This document shows positions 42,551-50,468 of a stretch of DNA of 64,000 bases, piece by piece (the first letter of the stretch is position 1; each line of letters opens with the position of its first letter). A program made the translations under genes and the position numbers. Origin of the DNA: Oceanicaulis sp. (lineage in GTDB: Bacteria > Pseudomonadota > Alphaproteobacteria > Caulobacterales > Maricaulaceae). The notes under the pieces were generated by a model that was given only the letters and a program-made list of their open reading frames with translations, had not been told where the DNA came from and ran no database searches. The stretch spans positions 2,071,501 through 2,135,500 of the forward strand of contig CP157796.1 in NCBI GenBank assembly GCA_040112665.1, written 5' to 3'.

Positions 42551-42781
42551 TCAGGGTGTGCGTGTTTCTAGTGCGAGCGCGTGAAGCTCCCCGCCCATCC
42601 GGCCCTTTAGGGCGGCGTAGACCATCTGGTGCTGCTTGACCCGGGGCATGCCGGCGAAGGTTTCCGACACGACGACCGCCTTGTAATGGTCGCCGTCGCC
42701 GGCGAGATCGGTGATCTCCACTTCGGCGCCGGGCACGCCTTCCTTGATCATGGCGGCGATGTCTTCGGCTTTCATCGGCAT
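42551..42781 (-). CDS. BolA-family protein
   Basis: BolA-family protein (76 residues) with the KH-like fold. The conserved GDGDHYKAVVVSETFAGM (about residues 28-45) and RVKQHQMVYAALKGRMGGEL (about 47-66) carry the conserved histidines that share the [2Fe-2S] ligand with a monothiol glutaredoxin. Of the two bacterial types it looks closer to IbaG/BolA2 by its short length. ggag 9 nt before ATG 42781 supports the start; ATG 42775 is an alternative. Likely partner of the nearby GrxD. Confidence 0.93.
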   Translation of the reverse strand: MPMKAEDIAAMIKEGVPGAEVEITDLAGDGDHYKAVVVSETFAGMPRVKQHQMVYAALKGRMGGELHALALETRTP

Positions 42782-42864
42782 TGGCGCGGGCTCCCGCTAA
42801 CGGCTACGACTCACCGAAAGCATACGTCAGGCGCCCGGTCCGGCGCCAATACAAGGAACGCGAC

Positions 42865-43863
42865 ATGATCTCGAGACTCTTTCTCGCCGCAGCGAGCCTC
42901 GGCGTGCTGACCGCCTGCGCCGGCGAACCGCCCGCGGGACAGGCCGCGGCGCCTGCGGGAACCGAGGCGTGCCTTGATCAGCCGAGCCGGCCGCTCACCG
43001 ATCTGTGCGTGCTGAGCCATGACGTCATGGAGGGCCGGCTGGTCGGTACGCAAGGCAATGCGCTCGCGCGCGCCTACCTGCTGGAGCGTTTCGAAGAGAT
43101 CGGTCTTCAGCCGGTCGCGGACGGCTATGTCCACGAGTTCGACTTCGAGCGGCCGATCGATTTCCGCGACCCCGAGGCAGGGCGGCGGCAGCTGACCGGA
43201 TATAACCTCGCCGGCCTGATCGAGGGGCGCGGCGAGGGACCTGCGCTCGCCGTCACGGCCCATTACGACCATATCGGGCCCGGCGAGACCGGCGAGATCT
43301 TCAACGGGGCGGACGACAATGCGTCCGGTGTCGCGGCGATTCTCGCTGTCGCCGAAGCCTTCAGAGCGAACCCGCCGGCGACCGACGTGCTGATCATCGC
43401 GTTCGACGCCGAGGAGGGCGGGCTGAACGGCGCGCGCGCCTGGGTCGACAGCCCGCCCGAGGGCGCGCCGGAGATCGGCCTGGTGCTCAATCTCGACATG
43501 CTCGGCTACAGCCCGGACGGCGATATCTGGGCGGCGGGGACCTATCACACGCCGGAGCTTCTGCCAGTGGTGCAGGCCGCCGCCGCAGAAGCCTCGGTGC
43601 GGCTCGAAGCGGGCTATGACCGGCCCACCGGCGACCCGCGCGAGGACTGGACGCTGCTCTCCGATCACGGGCCGTTCCACGCCGCAGGCACGCCATTCCT
43701 CTATCTCGGGGTGGAGGATCACGAGCATTATCACCAGCCCAGCGACGAGTTCTCCATCATCGACCCGGACTTCTATTCCGGCGTCGTCGATCTCGCGGTC
43801 GATCTCGCGCAGCGCGCTGACGACTGGCTCGCCGAGCGCAGCGGAACGCAAACGTCGGAATAG
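42865..43863 (+). CDS. M28-family zinc aminopeptidase, lipoprotein
   Basis: Predicted exported zinc aminopeptidase of the M28 family (332 residues). The signal ends in lipobox LTAC (residue ~17), so it should be lipid-anchored in the envelope. Co-catalytic zinc ligands are visible in order: His in VTAHYDHIGPG, Asp in NGADDNASGVAA, Glu pair in FDAEEGG, Asp in LNLDMLGY and His in EDHEHYHQPSDE. A disordered Ala/Pro linker follows the lipid site. ATG 42865 has aagga at 42853-42857; the longer upstream frame is rejected. Releases N-terminal residues from peptides; exact specificity unknown. Confidence 0.93.
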   Translation: MISRLFLAAASLGVLTACAGEPPAGQAAAPAGTEACLDQPSRPLTDLCVLSHDVMEGRLVGTQGNALARAYLLERFEEIGLQPVADGYVHEFDFERPIDFRDPEAGRRQLTGYNLAGLIEGRGEGPALAVTAHYDHIGPGETGEIFNGADDNASGVAAILAVAEAFRANPPATDVLIIAFDAEEGGLNGARAWVDSPPEGAPEIGLVLNLDMLGYSPDGDIWAAGTYHTPELLPVVQAAAAEASVRLEAGYDRPTGDPREDWTLLSDHGPFHAAGTPFLYLGVEDHEHYHQPSDEFSIIDPDFYSGVVDLAVDLAQRADDWLAERSGTQTSE

Positions 43864-43873
43864 GCGCTGAAAT

Positions 43874-43990
43874 CGGGTTTCTGCTGCTTTGCAGCAACCG
43901 GGTTTCTGTGTGAATTTTCGGAAAAATAAACGCCGTTCACTTTTCAAACTGAAGTGAGCGGTTTATCTCTGCGTCAGTTTTCCGGCGGAG
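43874..43990 (+). other. AT-rich intergenic region with repeats and an imperfect hairpin
   Basis: Between the M28 gene and the TPR gene. A 10-bp direct repeat (43874-43883 and 43899-43908) flanks a GCTGC-TTT-GCAGC hairpin, which may end the M28 transcript. Further on, roughly 43928-43964 forms an imperfect long hairpin (arms containing TTCACTT and AAGTGAG). The stretch is markedly AT-rich and probably includes the promoter and leader of the TPR gene. Confidence 0.35.
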
Positions 43991-44023
43991 CGCCGCCGGG
44001 TCGTCGGCAAAGGGAGTTTCGCC

Positions 44024-44491
44024 ATGACCGCCATCGTCCGTGTTGTTTTCGCAGGTGCAGCGCTGAGCCTGGCCGGTGCGGCCGCGCAAGCTCAGGAGTG
44101 CCCGTCCGAGCCGGTGTTCGTCGGCGTGTCCTCGGCGAACTCCGACGTGCGCGCCTCGGCCAGCCGCGTCGAGCGCGGCGACTGGGCCGTCGCCGAGCAC
44201 TTCGCCACTGAAGCGCTGGAATCGGGCACCTCGAGCCGCAACAAGGCCGCCGCCCAGATCAATCTGTGCGCCGCGCTGGCCAACCAGCGCTCGGCCGGCA
44301 CCGCGGACGCGTGTGCTGCGGCCATCGCGATGAACGACGATCGCTGGGAAGCCTACACCAATCGCGGCGCGGCCTTCTGGCTGGCCGGCGATCTGGACGC
44401 CGCGCGCGAAGACTTCGCGCGCGCCGCCGAACTCGGCGCCGGTGAAGAGGCCGTCGCGTCCAACACCGCGCTGGCCTCCTGCGCGGGCTAG
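44024..44491 (+). CDS. Secreted TPR-like protein
   Basis: A 155-residue periplasmic protein with a signal peptide (residues 1-23, ending AAAQAQ). The rest is helical with TPR-like repeats, the clearest being WEAYTNRGAAFWLAGDLDAA (about residues 110-129) followed by REDFARAAELG; an earlier, weaker repeat is around 45-75. Three cysteines remain in the mature part. TPR proteins scaffold protein contacts; the partner is unknown. A good ribosome binding site (agggag) precedes ATG 44024 and a strong terminator follows. Confidence 0.8.
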   Translation: MTAIVRVVFAGAALSLAGAAAQAQECPSEPVFVGVSSANSDVRASASRVERGDWAVAEHFATEALESGTSSRNKAAAQINLCAALANQRSAGTADACAAAIAMNDDRWEAYTNRGAAFWLAGDLDAAREDFARAAELGAGEEAVASNTALASCAG

Positions 44492-44512
44492 ACCCTTCCT
44501 CTCCCTGAAACG

Positions 44513-44543
44513 GGCCGCGGGGGCTTCCCTCGCGGCCTTTTTT
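44513..44543 (+). terminator. Intrinsic terminator of the TPR gene
   Basis: An 11-bp stem with one G-T pair (from 44513, closing at 44537, loop CTT) is followed by six T (44538-44543). The T-run overlaps the stop codon of the convergent RHH gene at 44542. Confidence 0.85.
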
Positions 44544-44763
44544 ATCGGGCGTTCTGCACGCGCTGCAGCGCCCAGACCCGGACCGCGCTCGACAGGGGCT
44601 GTTCGGGATCGTGCGCCACGCGCGCCGCATCGATCCGCGCGACGAGCCCGGCCAGCGACACGCCGTCCTCCGCCCGCGCCGCATCGATCACCGCCCAGAA
44701 CTCGGGCTCCAGCGCTAAAGACGTCGCGTGCCCGGCCAGGGTGATGGAGCGCTTTTCAAGCAT
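44542..44763 (-). CDS. Ribbon-helix-helix domain protein
   Basis: A 73-residue protein of the RHH_4-type group. The first strand and helix read RSITLAGHATSLALEPEFWA, with a second helix GVSLAGLVARIDAA, the layout of a ribbon-helix-helix DNA-binding dimer. Related small proteins stand next to fumC in many alphaproteobacteria, often described only as hypothetical. Overlaps the end of the DUF4169 gene by 8 bp, so it belongs to the fumC transcript. Target DNA is unknown; it may regulate its own operon. Confidence 0.85.
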   Translation of the reverse strand: MLEKRSITLAGHATSLALEPEFWAVIDAARAEDGVSLAGLVARIDAARVAHDPEQPLSSAVRVWALQRVQNAR

Positions 44764-44944
44764 CGCCCTCTTCGCCCCGCTTGTGACCGTCCACGAGCTT
44801 CGTGAGCCTGTCCCGCCGCGCGGCTTCCAGATCGCGCACTGGCTTGGGCGTGCCGTGCGCGATCCGGTTGGCCTGGGCGGTTTTCGCCTTGTCTTCGCGC
44901 GCTTTGCGCTTGCGTGCCTGGCGCAGATTGATCGGCTTGGTCAT
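44756..44944 (-). CDS. DUF4169 family small basic protein
   Basis: A 62-residue, strongly basic protein of the DUF4169 family. The N-terminal INLRQARKRKAREDKAKTAQ and the later HGTPKPVRDLEAARRDR are characteristic. It is probably a helical RNA- or DNA-contacting peptide, but no function is known. It lies between fumC (8 bp before it) and the RHH gene, an arrangement I recall as common in alphaproteobacteria. Confidence 0.85.
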   Translation of the reverse strand: MTKPINLRQARKRKAREDKAKTAQANRIAHGTPKPVRDLEAARRDRLTKLVDGHKRGEEGDA

Positions 44945-44952
44945 CGCCCGTC

Positions 44953-46344
44953 CTAGTTCGGCCCGATCATGTTTTCCGGGCGGACGACCTTGTCGAACTC
45001 GTCTTCGGTGACGAAGCCCAACCGCACCGCCTCCTCGCGCAGGGTGGTGCCGTTCTCATGGGCGGTCTTGGCGACCTTGGTGGCGTTGTCGTAGCCGATG
45101 GTCGGCGCGAGCGCGGTCACCAGCATGAGCGAGCGCTCCATGATGTCCGCGATGCGCTTTTCGTTCGCCTCGATCCCGACCACGCAGTTCTCGGTGAAGC
45201 TGCGCGAGGCGTCGGCGAGCAGTTTTGCGCTCGTCAGCACGTTCCAGGCGATCATCGGCTTGAAGACGTTGAGCTGGAACTGGCCTTGGCTGCCCGCGAA
45301 GCTGACCGCGGAGTTGTTGCCCATCACCTGGGCGCAGACCATTGTCATGGCTTCGCACTGGGTGGGGTTCACCTTGCCCGGCATGATCGAGCTGCCCGGC
45401 TCGTTCGCCGGCAGGGAGATCTCGCCGATGCCGCAACGCGGACCCGAGCCCAGGAGCCGGATGTCGTTGGCGATCTTGAACAGCGACACCGCCGCGGAAT
45501 TCAGCGCGCCATGCGCTTCGACCATGGCGTCCTTGGTGGACAGCGCCTCGAACTTGTTGGGCGCCGTGGTGAAGGGCAGCTTGGTCAGGCTCGCCACCTC
45601 GTCGGCGAAGCGCTCGGCGAAGCCTTTCTTGGTGTTCAGCCCCGTGCCGACCGCTGTGCCGCCCTGGGCGAGCTCATAGAGCGAGGGCAGGGTCTGCTCG
45701 ACGCGGCGGATGGCGTTGTCGACCATTCCGGCATAGGCGGAGAACTCCTGACCCAGCGTCAGGGGCGTCGCGTCCATCAGATGGGTGCGGCCGATCTTGA
45801 TGATGCTCTTGAACGCTTCGACCCTGTCGTTGAGCGCGTTCCTGAGCGTCTGAAGCGCAGGCAGCAGGTCGTGCACGAAGGTCTCCGCCGCCGCGATATG
45901 CATGGCGGTGGGGAAGGTGTCGTTCGAACTTTGCGCCCGATTGACGTGGTCGTTGGGGTGGACCGGATCCTTCGAGCCGACCTCGCCGCCGAGGATCTGG
46001 ATGGCGCGGTTCGCGATCACCTCGTTGGCGTTCATGTTCGACTGGGTGCCCGAGCCGGTCTGCCAGACGACCAACGGGAAGTGATCGTCGAGCTTGCCCT
46101 CGGCGACTTCCAGCGCGGCCGAAGCGATCGCGTCGCCCAGCCGGGCTTCGAGATTGTCGAGCGCCATGTTGGTGTTCGCCGCGCAGTGCTTGACCACCCC
46201 GAGCGCGCGGATCAGCGGCAGCGGCTGGGTCTGTCCGCCGATCCTGAAATTCTGGATCGAGCGCGCGGTCTGGGCGCCCCAGAGCTTGTCGGCGGGCACT
46301 TCCAGGGGGCCGAAGGAATCGGTTTCGACGCGCATCTCGGTCAT
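44953..46344 (-). CDS. fumC: Fumarate hydratase class II
   Basis: FumC (463 residues), iron-independent tetrameric fumarase of the TCA cycle (fumarate to L-malate). The fumarase/aspartase signature [11 protein letters not shown] is at about residues 318-328, with [13 protein letters not shown] near 100-112 and the catalytic His region THLMDATPL near 188. Start ATG 46344 follows gaggag. The minus-strand frame remains open for another ~2.7 kb upstream, but that is a by-product of GC-rich composition. First gene of a fumC - DUF4169 - RHH unit. Confidence 0.97.
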   Translation of the reverse strand: MTEMRVETDSFGPLEVPADKLWGAQTARSIQNFRIGGQTQPLPLIRALGVVKHCAANTNMALDNLEARLGDAIASAALEVAEGKLDDHFPLVVWQTGSGTQSNMNANEVIANRAIQILGGEVGSKDPVHPNDHVNRAQSSNDTFPTAMHIAAAETFVHDLLPALQTLRNALNDRVEAFKSIIKIGRTHLMDATPLTLGQEFSAYAGMVDNAIRRVEQTLPSLYELAQGGTAVGTGLNTKKGFAERFADEVASLTKLPFTTAPNKFEALSTKDAMVEAHGALNSAAVSLFKIANDIRLLGSGPRCGIGEISLPANEPGSSIMPGKVNPTQCEAMTMVCAQVMGNNSAVSFAGSQGQFQLNVFKPMIAWNVLTSAKLLADASRSFTENCVVGIEANEKRIADIMERSLMLVTALAPTIGYDNATKVAKTAHENGTTLREEAVRLGFVTEDEFDKVVRPENMIGPN

Positions 46345-46507
46345 GGGGGGATCGCTCCTCAGGGCGTGGCGGGGACCCGTGCGCTTGAACCTTCCCGGCG
46401 GCGCACGGATGATGGTGACGGTGCGAATCGGGTGTGTAGCACCGGGGCGGACGGGATCAAGACGCCGTCCCGGCCCGTTTACCTCCCGCCGCTGTGAAGG
46501 GTCGGCC

Positions 46508-46894
46508 ATGGACGTCGATTGGGACGGGCTCGACTGGATCGGGAGAGGAAAAGTGCAGGCCGTGGACCAGCAAGGATCGCTGCATGTGCGCGTGGACGCG
46601 CTCACCAGCCAGACGCGCCGATTCAAATCCCTGATCGGCGATTTCTTCCGCACCGAATTCAAGCGCGTGCGCCCGAAATACGGCGCGTTCGAAGTGATCA
46701 TCGAGATCGAACGCACCGAGCACAGCCCGATCCACGATGTCGACAACGTCGCCAAGGCCGTGCTCGACGCGCTGACCGGCGTGGTCTTCCACGACGACAG
46801 CCAGGTCGAACGCCTGCACGTGGAGAAGGTCGCCGGCGAGCGCGCGCGGGTGAAGGTGCGCGCCCGGCCGATCGTTAAGCCCGAGCCCGCGTGA
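46508..46894 (+). CDS. RusA-like Holliday junction resolvase family protein
   Basis: A 128-residue protein with the RusA metal-binding pattern: Asp77, Asp79, Asn80 and Lys83 in [16 protein letters not shown], Asp87, and Asp96-Asp97 in VFHDDSQVE. In E. coli RusA the corresponding Asp70, Asp72, Lys76 and Asp91 cut Holliday junctions. The N-terminal ~30 residues precede the fold. RusA is usually prophage-encoded; here no other phage gene is nearby and the gene overlaps the next one (GTGA) in normal host fashion, so it may be a domesticated copy. ATG 46508 fits the domain start. Confidence 0.82.
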   Translation: MDVDWDGLDWIGRGKVQAVDQQGSLHVRVDALTSQTRRFKSLIGDFFRTEFKRVRPKYGAFEVIIEIERTEHSPIHDVDNVAKAVLDALTGVVFHDDSQVERLHVEKVAGERARVKVRARPIVKPEPA

Positions 46895-47898
46895 GCGCGC
46901 CGGATCTCAACCCGGTCGAGGCCTATCGGCTCGACGGCCGCGGTGGCGGGCAGGAGACCAATTTCGAGGATCTGCGCGAGGCGCTGAAACCGCCCGTCGA
47001 TCTCGGCGGCAAGGATACGCCGGGCGAGCCCTTCGCCTGGATCCATGTGCGCCGGGAAGACCCCGACTGTCTGAAGATCCTCGGCGAGACGGGGCTCGAT
47101 GGTTTCGTCAAGGACGCGCTTCTCGCCCAGGAGACCCGGCCGCGCTGCACCGTGCACAAGGACGGCGTGGTGCTCAATCTGCGCGGGGTGAACCTGCTCG
47201 AAGGCGCCGAGGTCGAGGACATGATCTCGGTGCGCTTCTGGGTGGATCGCCGCCGCGTGGTCGGGGTCTGGCTGCGTCCGCTCTATGCGGTCGCCGACGT
47301 GATGGCCGCGATCGACCGCGGCGCGGCGCCGACCTCCACCGGCGATCTCGTGGCGCGCCTGGCGCTGCGTCTCGCTGACCGGATGGAGCCGGTGATCGCC
47401 GGCGAGCACGAGCGCATCGACACGCTGGAAGAATTCCTCGACACCGAGAACATCGAGGAGGCGCGCACCGAACTCGCCGACATCCGTCACGAGGCGATCA
47501 TCCTCAGGCGCTTCATCGCGCCCCAGCGCGACGCGCTGACCACCCTCGCCATCGAGGATCTGAGCTGGCTGGACGATCACGACCGCGCCCGCATCCGCGA
47601 GGCCGCCGACCGCACCACGCGCATCCTCGAAGAGCTCGAAGCGGTGCGCGAGCGCGCGGCTTTGGTCCACGACCAGCTGATGGAAAAGCGCGCCGAGCAG
47701 ATGAACCGCTACACGCTCGTGCTCTCGGTGGTCGCCGCGATCTTCCTGCCGCTGGGCCTGCTGACCGGGCTTCTGGGCATCAATGTCGGCGGCATTCCCG
47801 GTGCGAACGAGGAAAACGCCTTCTGGATCGTGTGCGGGCTTCTGGTCGGAGTGGGCGTGATCCAGCTGGCCATCTTCAAGTGGATCAAAATGATCTAG
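46891..47898 (+). CDS. zntB: ZntB-like zinc/divalent cation transporter (CorA family)
   Basis: CorA/MIT-superfamily transporter of 335 residues. A large N-terminal cytoplasmic domain (about 1-265) contains a long helix with [20 protein letters not shown], followed by two C-terminal transmembrane helices (about 275-295 and 308-328). The signature loop between them reads [15 protein letters not shown] instead of the GMN of CorA, a feature of ZntB-like members that move Zn2+. GTG 46891 overlaps the rusA-like stop. Its stop codon overlaps that of the convergent MFS gene. Direction of zinc transport is inferred from family work. Confidence 0.9.
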   Translation: MSAPDLNPVEAYRLDGRGGGQETNFEDLREALKPPVDLGGKDTPGEPFAWIHVRREDPDCLKILGETGLDGFVKDALLAQETRPRCTVHKDGVVLNLRGVNLLEGAEVEDMISVRFWVDRRRVVGVWLRPLYAVADVMAAIDRGAAPTSTGDLVARLALRLADRMEPVIAGEHERIDTLEEFLDTENIEEARTELADIRHEAIILRRFIAPQRDALTTLAIEDLSWLDDHDRARIREAADRTTRILEELEAVRERAALVHDQLMEKRAEQMNRYTLVLSVVAAIFLPLGLLTGLLGINVGGIPGANEENAFWIVCGLLVGVGVIQLAIFKWIKMI

Positions 47899-49064
47899 GC
47901 GCGGGCCAGCCGCCACATCGCCCAGACGCCCACCAGCGGCCCCACAGCCAGCGGAAGGAAAGCAAATCGCCAGCCGATCGCCTCCGCCCAGACCGGGAGC
48001 AGCTGGACGCTGATCACCGTCAGGCCGAAGCCCAGCGCGGTCTGCAAGGTGAGCAGCGATCCGGCGAGCCCGTCCGGCGCGCGCTCGGCGATCGCGGCGG
48101 AGAACTGGGCGCTGTCGGCGATGACGCTGACGCCGTAAACCGCCAGCAGCACGGCGAGCACCCAGACCGGCGCGGTGAAGGCGAGGGGGCTTGCAAGCGC
48201 GCAGAGCCCTGAAACCGCAAGCGCGGCGCCGGCGATCTGCGCCCGGCCGTACCGGTCCGCGAGCCGTCCCGCCGCGATCGCGCCGACCGCGCCGATCGCG
48301 ACGACCCCGAACGTGGCGAGGCCGATCTCCGCGCCGGCTTGGGTCCCGCGCGCCGCCGCGCTGGCGGCGAGCCAGGCGCCGGTCCAGGCCCACACGGCGT
48401 AGAGCTCCCACATATGGCCGAGATAACCCAGGTTGATCGCCCGCAGGTCGGGCCGGCTGAAGGCGATGGCGAGCGCGCCCGGCCTGAACGGCGCCGAGCG
48501 GGCGAAGGCGGGGCCGGGCTTCGCAGCGAAAACCAGCGCGGCGGCCGCGAACGCGAGCAGAGCAGAACCGGCGAACGGCGCGCGCCAGTCGATCGTGCCC
48601 AGCAGCGGGGCTGCGAGATGGGGCAGGGCGCTGCCCAGCGTCAAAGCGCCGACGAGCAGGCCGACCAGCAGCCCCGCATCGCCCTTCGCCCAGCTCGCCG
48701 CGAGCTTCATGCCGACCGGATAGACCAGCGCCAGCGCCGCGCCTGACGCGCATCGAAGGGCGATCATGGCCGCGCTCGCGGGTTCGGCGATGAGGCACAG
48801 AGCGCTCGTCAGCCCTGCCGCGGCGGCGCCGGAGGCGAACACGGCGCGCGCGTCGAACCGGTCCGCGAGGCCAAGGATGGCGCTTGCAAGCGCGCCGGCG
48901 ACGAAGCCGAGCTGGACCGCGCTCGACAGCGCGGCGGACTGAAACGGGGTGAGCGGGCGGGCGGCTTCCAGCCCGGGCAGGGCGGCCGCGCCTGCGAACC
49001 AGACCGACAACGCCAGAACCTGGCAAAGCGCGATGATTGCGAGGCTTTTCGCCTTACCCGGCAT
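47895..49064 (-). CDS. Major facilitator superfamily transporter
   Basis: MFS transporter of 389 residues with twelve predicted transmembrane helices in two halves. The loop after helix 2 ([12 protein letters not shown]) and its counterpart in the second half ([13 protein letters not shown]) are typical MFS motif A forms. Substrate cannot be inferred; by general pattern it resembles drug or cyanate-type permeases. Start may be ATG 49064 or the adjoining GTG 49067. It overlaps the end of the upstream thioesterase gene by about 11 bp and converges with zntB by overlapping stops. Confidence 0.9.
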   Translation of the reverse strand: MPGKAKSLAIIALCQVLALSVWFAGAAALPGLEAARPLTPFQSAALSSAVQLGFVAGALASAILGLADRFDARAVFASGAAAAGLTSALCLIAEPASAAMIALRCASGAALALVYPVGMKLAASWAKGDAGLLVGLLVGALTLGSALPHLAAPLLGTIDWRAPFAGSALLAFAAAALVFAAKPGPAFARSAPFRPGALAIAFSRPDLRAINLGYLGHMWELYAVWAWTGAWLAASAAARGTQAGAEIGLATFGVVAIGAVGAIAAGRLADRYGRAQIAGAALAVSGLCALASPLAFTAPVWVLAVLLAVYGVSVIADSAQFSAAIAERAPDGLAGSLLTLQTALGFGLTVISVQLLPVWAEAIGWRFAFLPLAVGPLVGVWAMWRLARA

Positions 49065-49524
49065 CACCGCCGCCGGGCGGGGCCTGGTTTTCCTCGAACG
49101 GGCGGATCGCCGCGGTCGCCGTCGCGGTGGCGCAAAGCCGGCCCTCGGCGTCGAAAAGCTCGCCGCGGGTGAAGCCGACCGTACGGCCCAGGCGCACGAC
49201 CTCGGCGACGCAGCGGCAGCTGTCGGTCATGAGCGGGCGCAGGAAGCTGGTCTTCATCTCCAGCGTCGGGACGGCGGATTTCAGATGCGTGGCGACGAAG
49301 AGAGACAGGCTCATCGCCTCGTCGAGAAAGGCGCTGACGATGCCGCCCTGGACCGAACCGTTCGGGTTCCGGAATTCGGCGCGCGCGGCGAAGCCGCACT
49401 CCGAACGTCCGGTCTCGGGATCGAGATCGATGAGCTCATAGCCCAGATGGCGCGTGGCGGCGGGAAGGTTCTCCGGCGCGGACAGAATCGCCATGAGCTT
49501 GTCGCGCGCGCTCGGCTCGGCCAC
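49054..49524 (-). CDS. PaaI-type hotdog thioesterase
   Basis: Hotdog-fold acyl-CoA thioesterase of the PaaI/YbgC-like family (156 residues). The characteristic FRNPNGSVQGGIVSAFLDEA (about residues 52-71) contains the HGG-like turn, here VQGG, and the catalytic Asp/Glu region, followed by LEMKTSFLRPL. The histidine of the usual HGG motif is replaced by Gln, as in a subset of the family. GTG start at 49524, right after sspB. Substrate acyl-CoA is unknown. Confidence 0.88.
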   Translation of the reverse strand: MAEPSARDKLMAILSAPENLPAATRHLGYELIDLDPETGRSECGFAARAEFRNPNGSVQGGIVSAFLDEAMSLSLFVATHLKSAVPTLEMKTSFLRPLMTDSCRCVAEVVRLGRTVGFTRGELFDAEGRLCATATATAAIRPFEENQAPPGGGDAG

Positions 49525-49527
49525 GCC

Positions 49528-49968
49528 TCAGTCCTTTTTGCGGAAGGATTCGAGGCTGACGACCGTGCCTTCGGCCTCGGCGGTCTCCGGCGTCTTGCCC
49601 GACTTGATCTCGCCGGGCTTGGGCGGGACGTAGTCGAAATGCAGCCGGAAGCCGACGCTGGGGTCGTGAAAGCGCGTGATCGCGCGCCAGGGCACGCCGA
49701 GATATTTCGGCACGCCGTTGAATTTCAGGGTGACTTCGAACCCGTCCTCGTCGACGCCGAGATCCCAGAACTGGTGTTCGAGCACGATCGTCATCTCTTC
49801 GGGATAGGCCTTCAGAAGGCCCGGATCGAGATCGCAATCGGGATCGTCGGTCTTGAACGAGATGTAGAAATGATGCGCGCCGGGAAGCCCGCCCGCGCTC
49901 GCGGCGCGTTCGATCGCCTGACGCACCACGCCCCGAAGAGCGTCCTGCGCCAGCGCCTCGTATCCCAT
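49528..49968 (-). CDS. sspB: ClpXP adaptor SspB (alphaproteobacterial type)
   Basis: SspB-alpha (146 residues), the adaptor that binds ssrA-tagged proteins and tethers them to ClpXP. GYEALAQDALRGVVRQAIE at the start, HHFYISFKTDDPDCDL and MTIVLEHQFWDLGVDEDGF match the family fold. The C-terminal tail after a Pro/Lys-rich linker ends in VVSLESFRKKD, the ClpX-binding (XB) motif. ATG 49968 is chosen because caagga precedes it and the protein then begins like other family members; the frame extends upstream only from a TTG. The tag RNA it serves is encoded about 130 bp upstream on the same strand. Confidence 0.93.
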   Translation of the reverse strand: MGYEALAQDALRGVVRQAIERAASAGGLPGAHHFYISFKTDDPDCDLDPGLLKAYPEEMTIVLEHQFWDLGVDEDGFEVTLKFNGVPKYLGVPWRAITRFHDPSVGFRLHFDYVPPKPGEIKSGKTPETAEAEGTVVSLESFRKKD

Positions 49969-50097
49969 CAGGTCCTTGCCCACGATGTAACGCCCCGCCT
50001 CGTTCTGCAGCCCGTCGAAGGGTATCGCAGCCGTTCGGTGCGTCAATCGGGCGCGATGAGTCCGGCGTGGCGGAACACAGCTGGCGAGGCGGGATGG

Positions 50098-50420
50098 TAA
50101 GTGGGGGCTTCTGTTGCCAGGCGCCCCCGAACCCCGCCTGACCTTGCTAGAAGTCAGGACTTAAGAGCGAGATGCTCGCGCTGACTACGCAGCGAGAGCG
50201 ACCTCTTCAGCATAGTTGTCGTTGGCAACTACTTTGAGCGGGCTGGTAACGAAGCCCATTCGGGCGAAAGCTACGTCTTTAGCCATCCGTCGATCCTATT
50301 CGGCCCCTCGAACGTCCGCCCAACGAGCGGGAAAGAGTTGGTGGAGCCGCCGGGATTCGCACCCGGGTCCGGTCTGGTTATTACACGCGCGTTTATCGCC
50401 ATAGTCCGCCGAAGCGGACA
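50098..50420 (-). ncRNA. ssrA: Two-piece (circularly permuted) tmRNA
   Basis: Minus-strand permuted transfer-messenger RNA gene. The acceptor piece comes first (about 50420 to 50339): a GTCCGC-CGAA-GCGGAC-type hairpin, then a T-arm CCGGG-TGCGAAT-CCCGG and the 3' strand CGGCTCC-A-CCA at 50349-50339. An excised loop (50338-50308) follows, then the coding piece from GGGGCCG at 50307 to about 50098. GGGGCCG pairs with CGGCTCC and leaves the third pair as G-U, the alanine identity element for AlaRS. The tag reading frame follows, and a GGGGGC/GCCCCC pseudoknot-like hairpin with GCCTGGCAACAGAA closes the 3' end. Rescues stalled ribosomes. Mature ends are approximate. Confidence 0.93.
50185..50226 (-). 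other. tmRNA proteolysis-tag reading frame
   Basis: The resume codon GCC (50226-50224) opens the frame ANDNYAEEVALAA, closed by TAG at 50187-50185. With the alanine carried by the tRNA-like part, the tag added to stalled proteins is AANDNYAEEVALAA. The AAND(N) start (SspB contact) and the final LAA (ClpX recognition) match known alphaproteobacterial tags such as AANDNFAEEFAVAA of Caulobacter. Confidence 0.93.
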
Positions 50421-50426
50421 GCGACT

Positions 50427-50432
50427 AATATA
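50427..50432 (-). promoter_or_regulatory. Candidate -10 element of ssrA
   Basis: TATATT on the minus strand lies 7 nt before the likely 5' end of pre-tmRNA near 50420. The -35 region 17 bp further upstream (TTCCGC) is a weak match. It is the only AT-rich hexamer in the area. Confidence 0.45.
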
Positions 50433-50468
50433 AGGGATCGAACCGGCCGGCGGAAGGGCGAGGGTCCG

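Noticed and set aside
43874..43908. Two 10-bp direct repeats as a CRISPR or transposon footprint
   Set aside because: Only two copies, no spacers of regular length, and no cas or transposase gene in the window.
46508..46894. Prophage remnant around the RusA-like gene
   Set aside because: Neighbours are ordinary host genes with overlapping stops and starts, and base composition does not shift.
44953..49026. Minus-strand open frame of 1357 codons extending far upstream of fumC
   Set aside because: Only the fumC part matches a protein. The rest is antisense to zntB and rusA or off-frame to MFS genes, and GC-rich codon bias keeps such frames open.
50339..50371. Isolated tRNA T-arm and acceptor end, as for a truncated tRNA or attachment site
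   Set aside because: It pairs with GGGGCCG downstream and is followed by a tag reading frame, so it is the acceptor half of a permuted tmRNA; no integrase gene is nearby.
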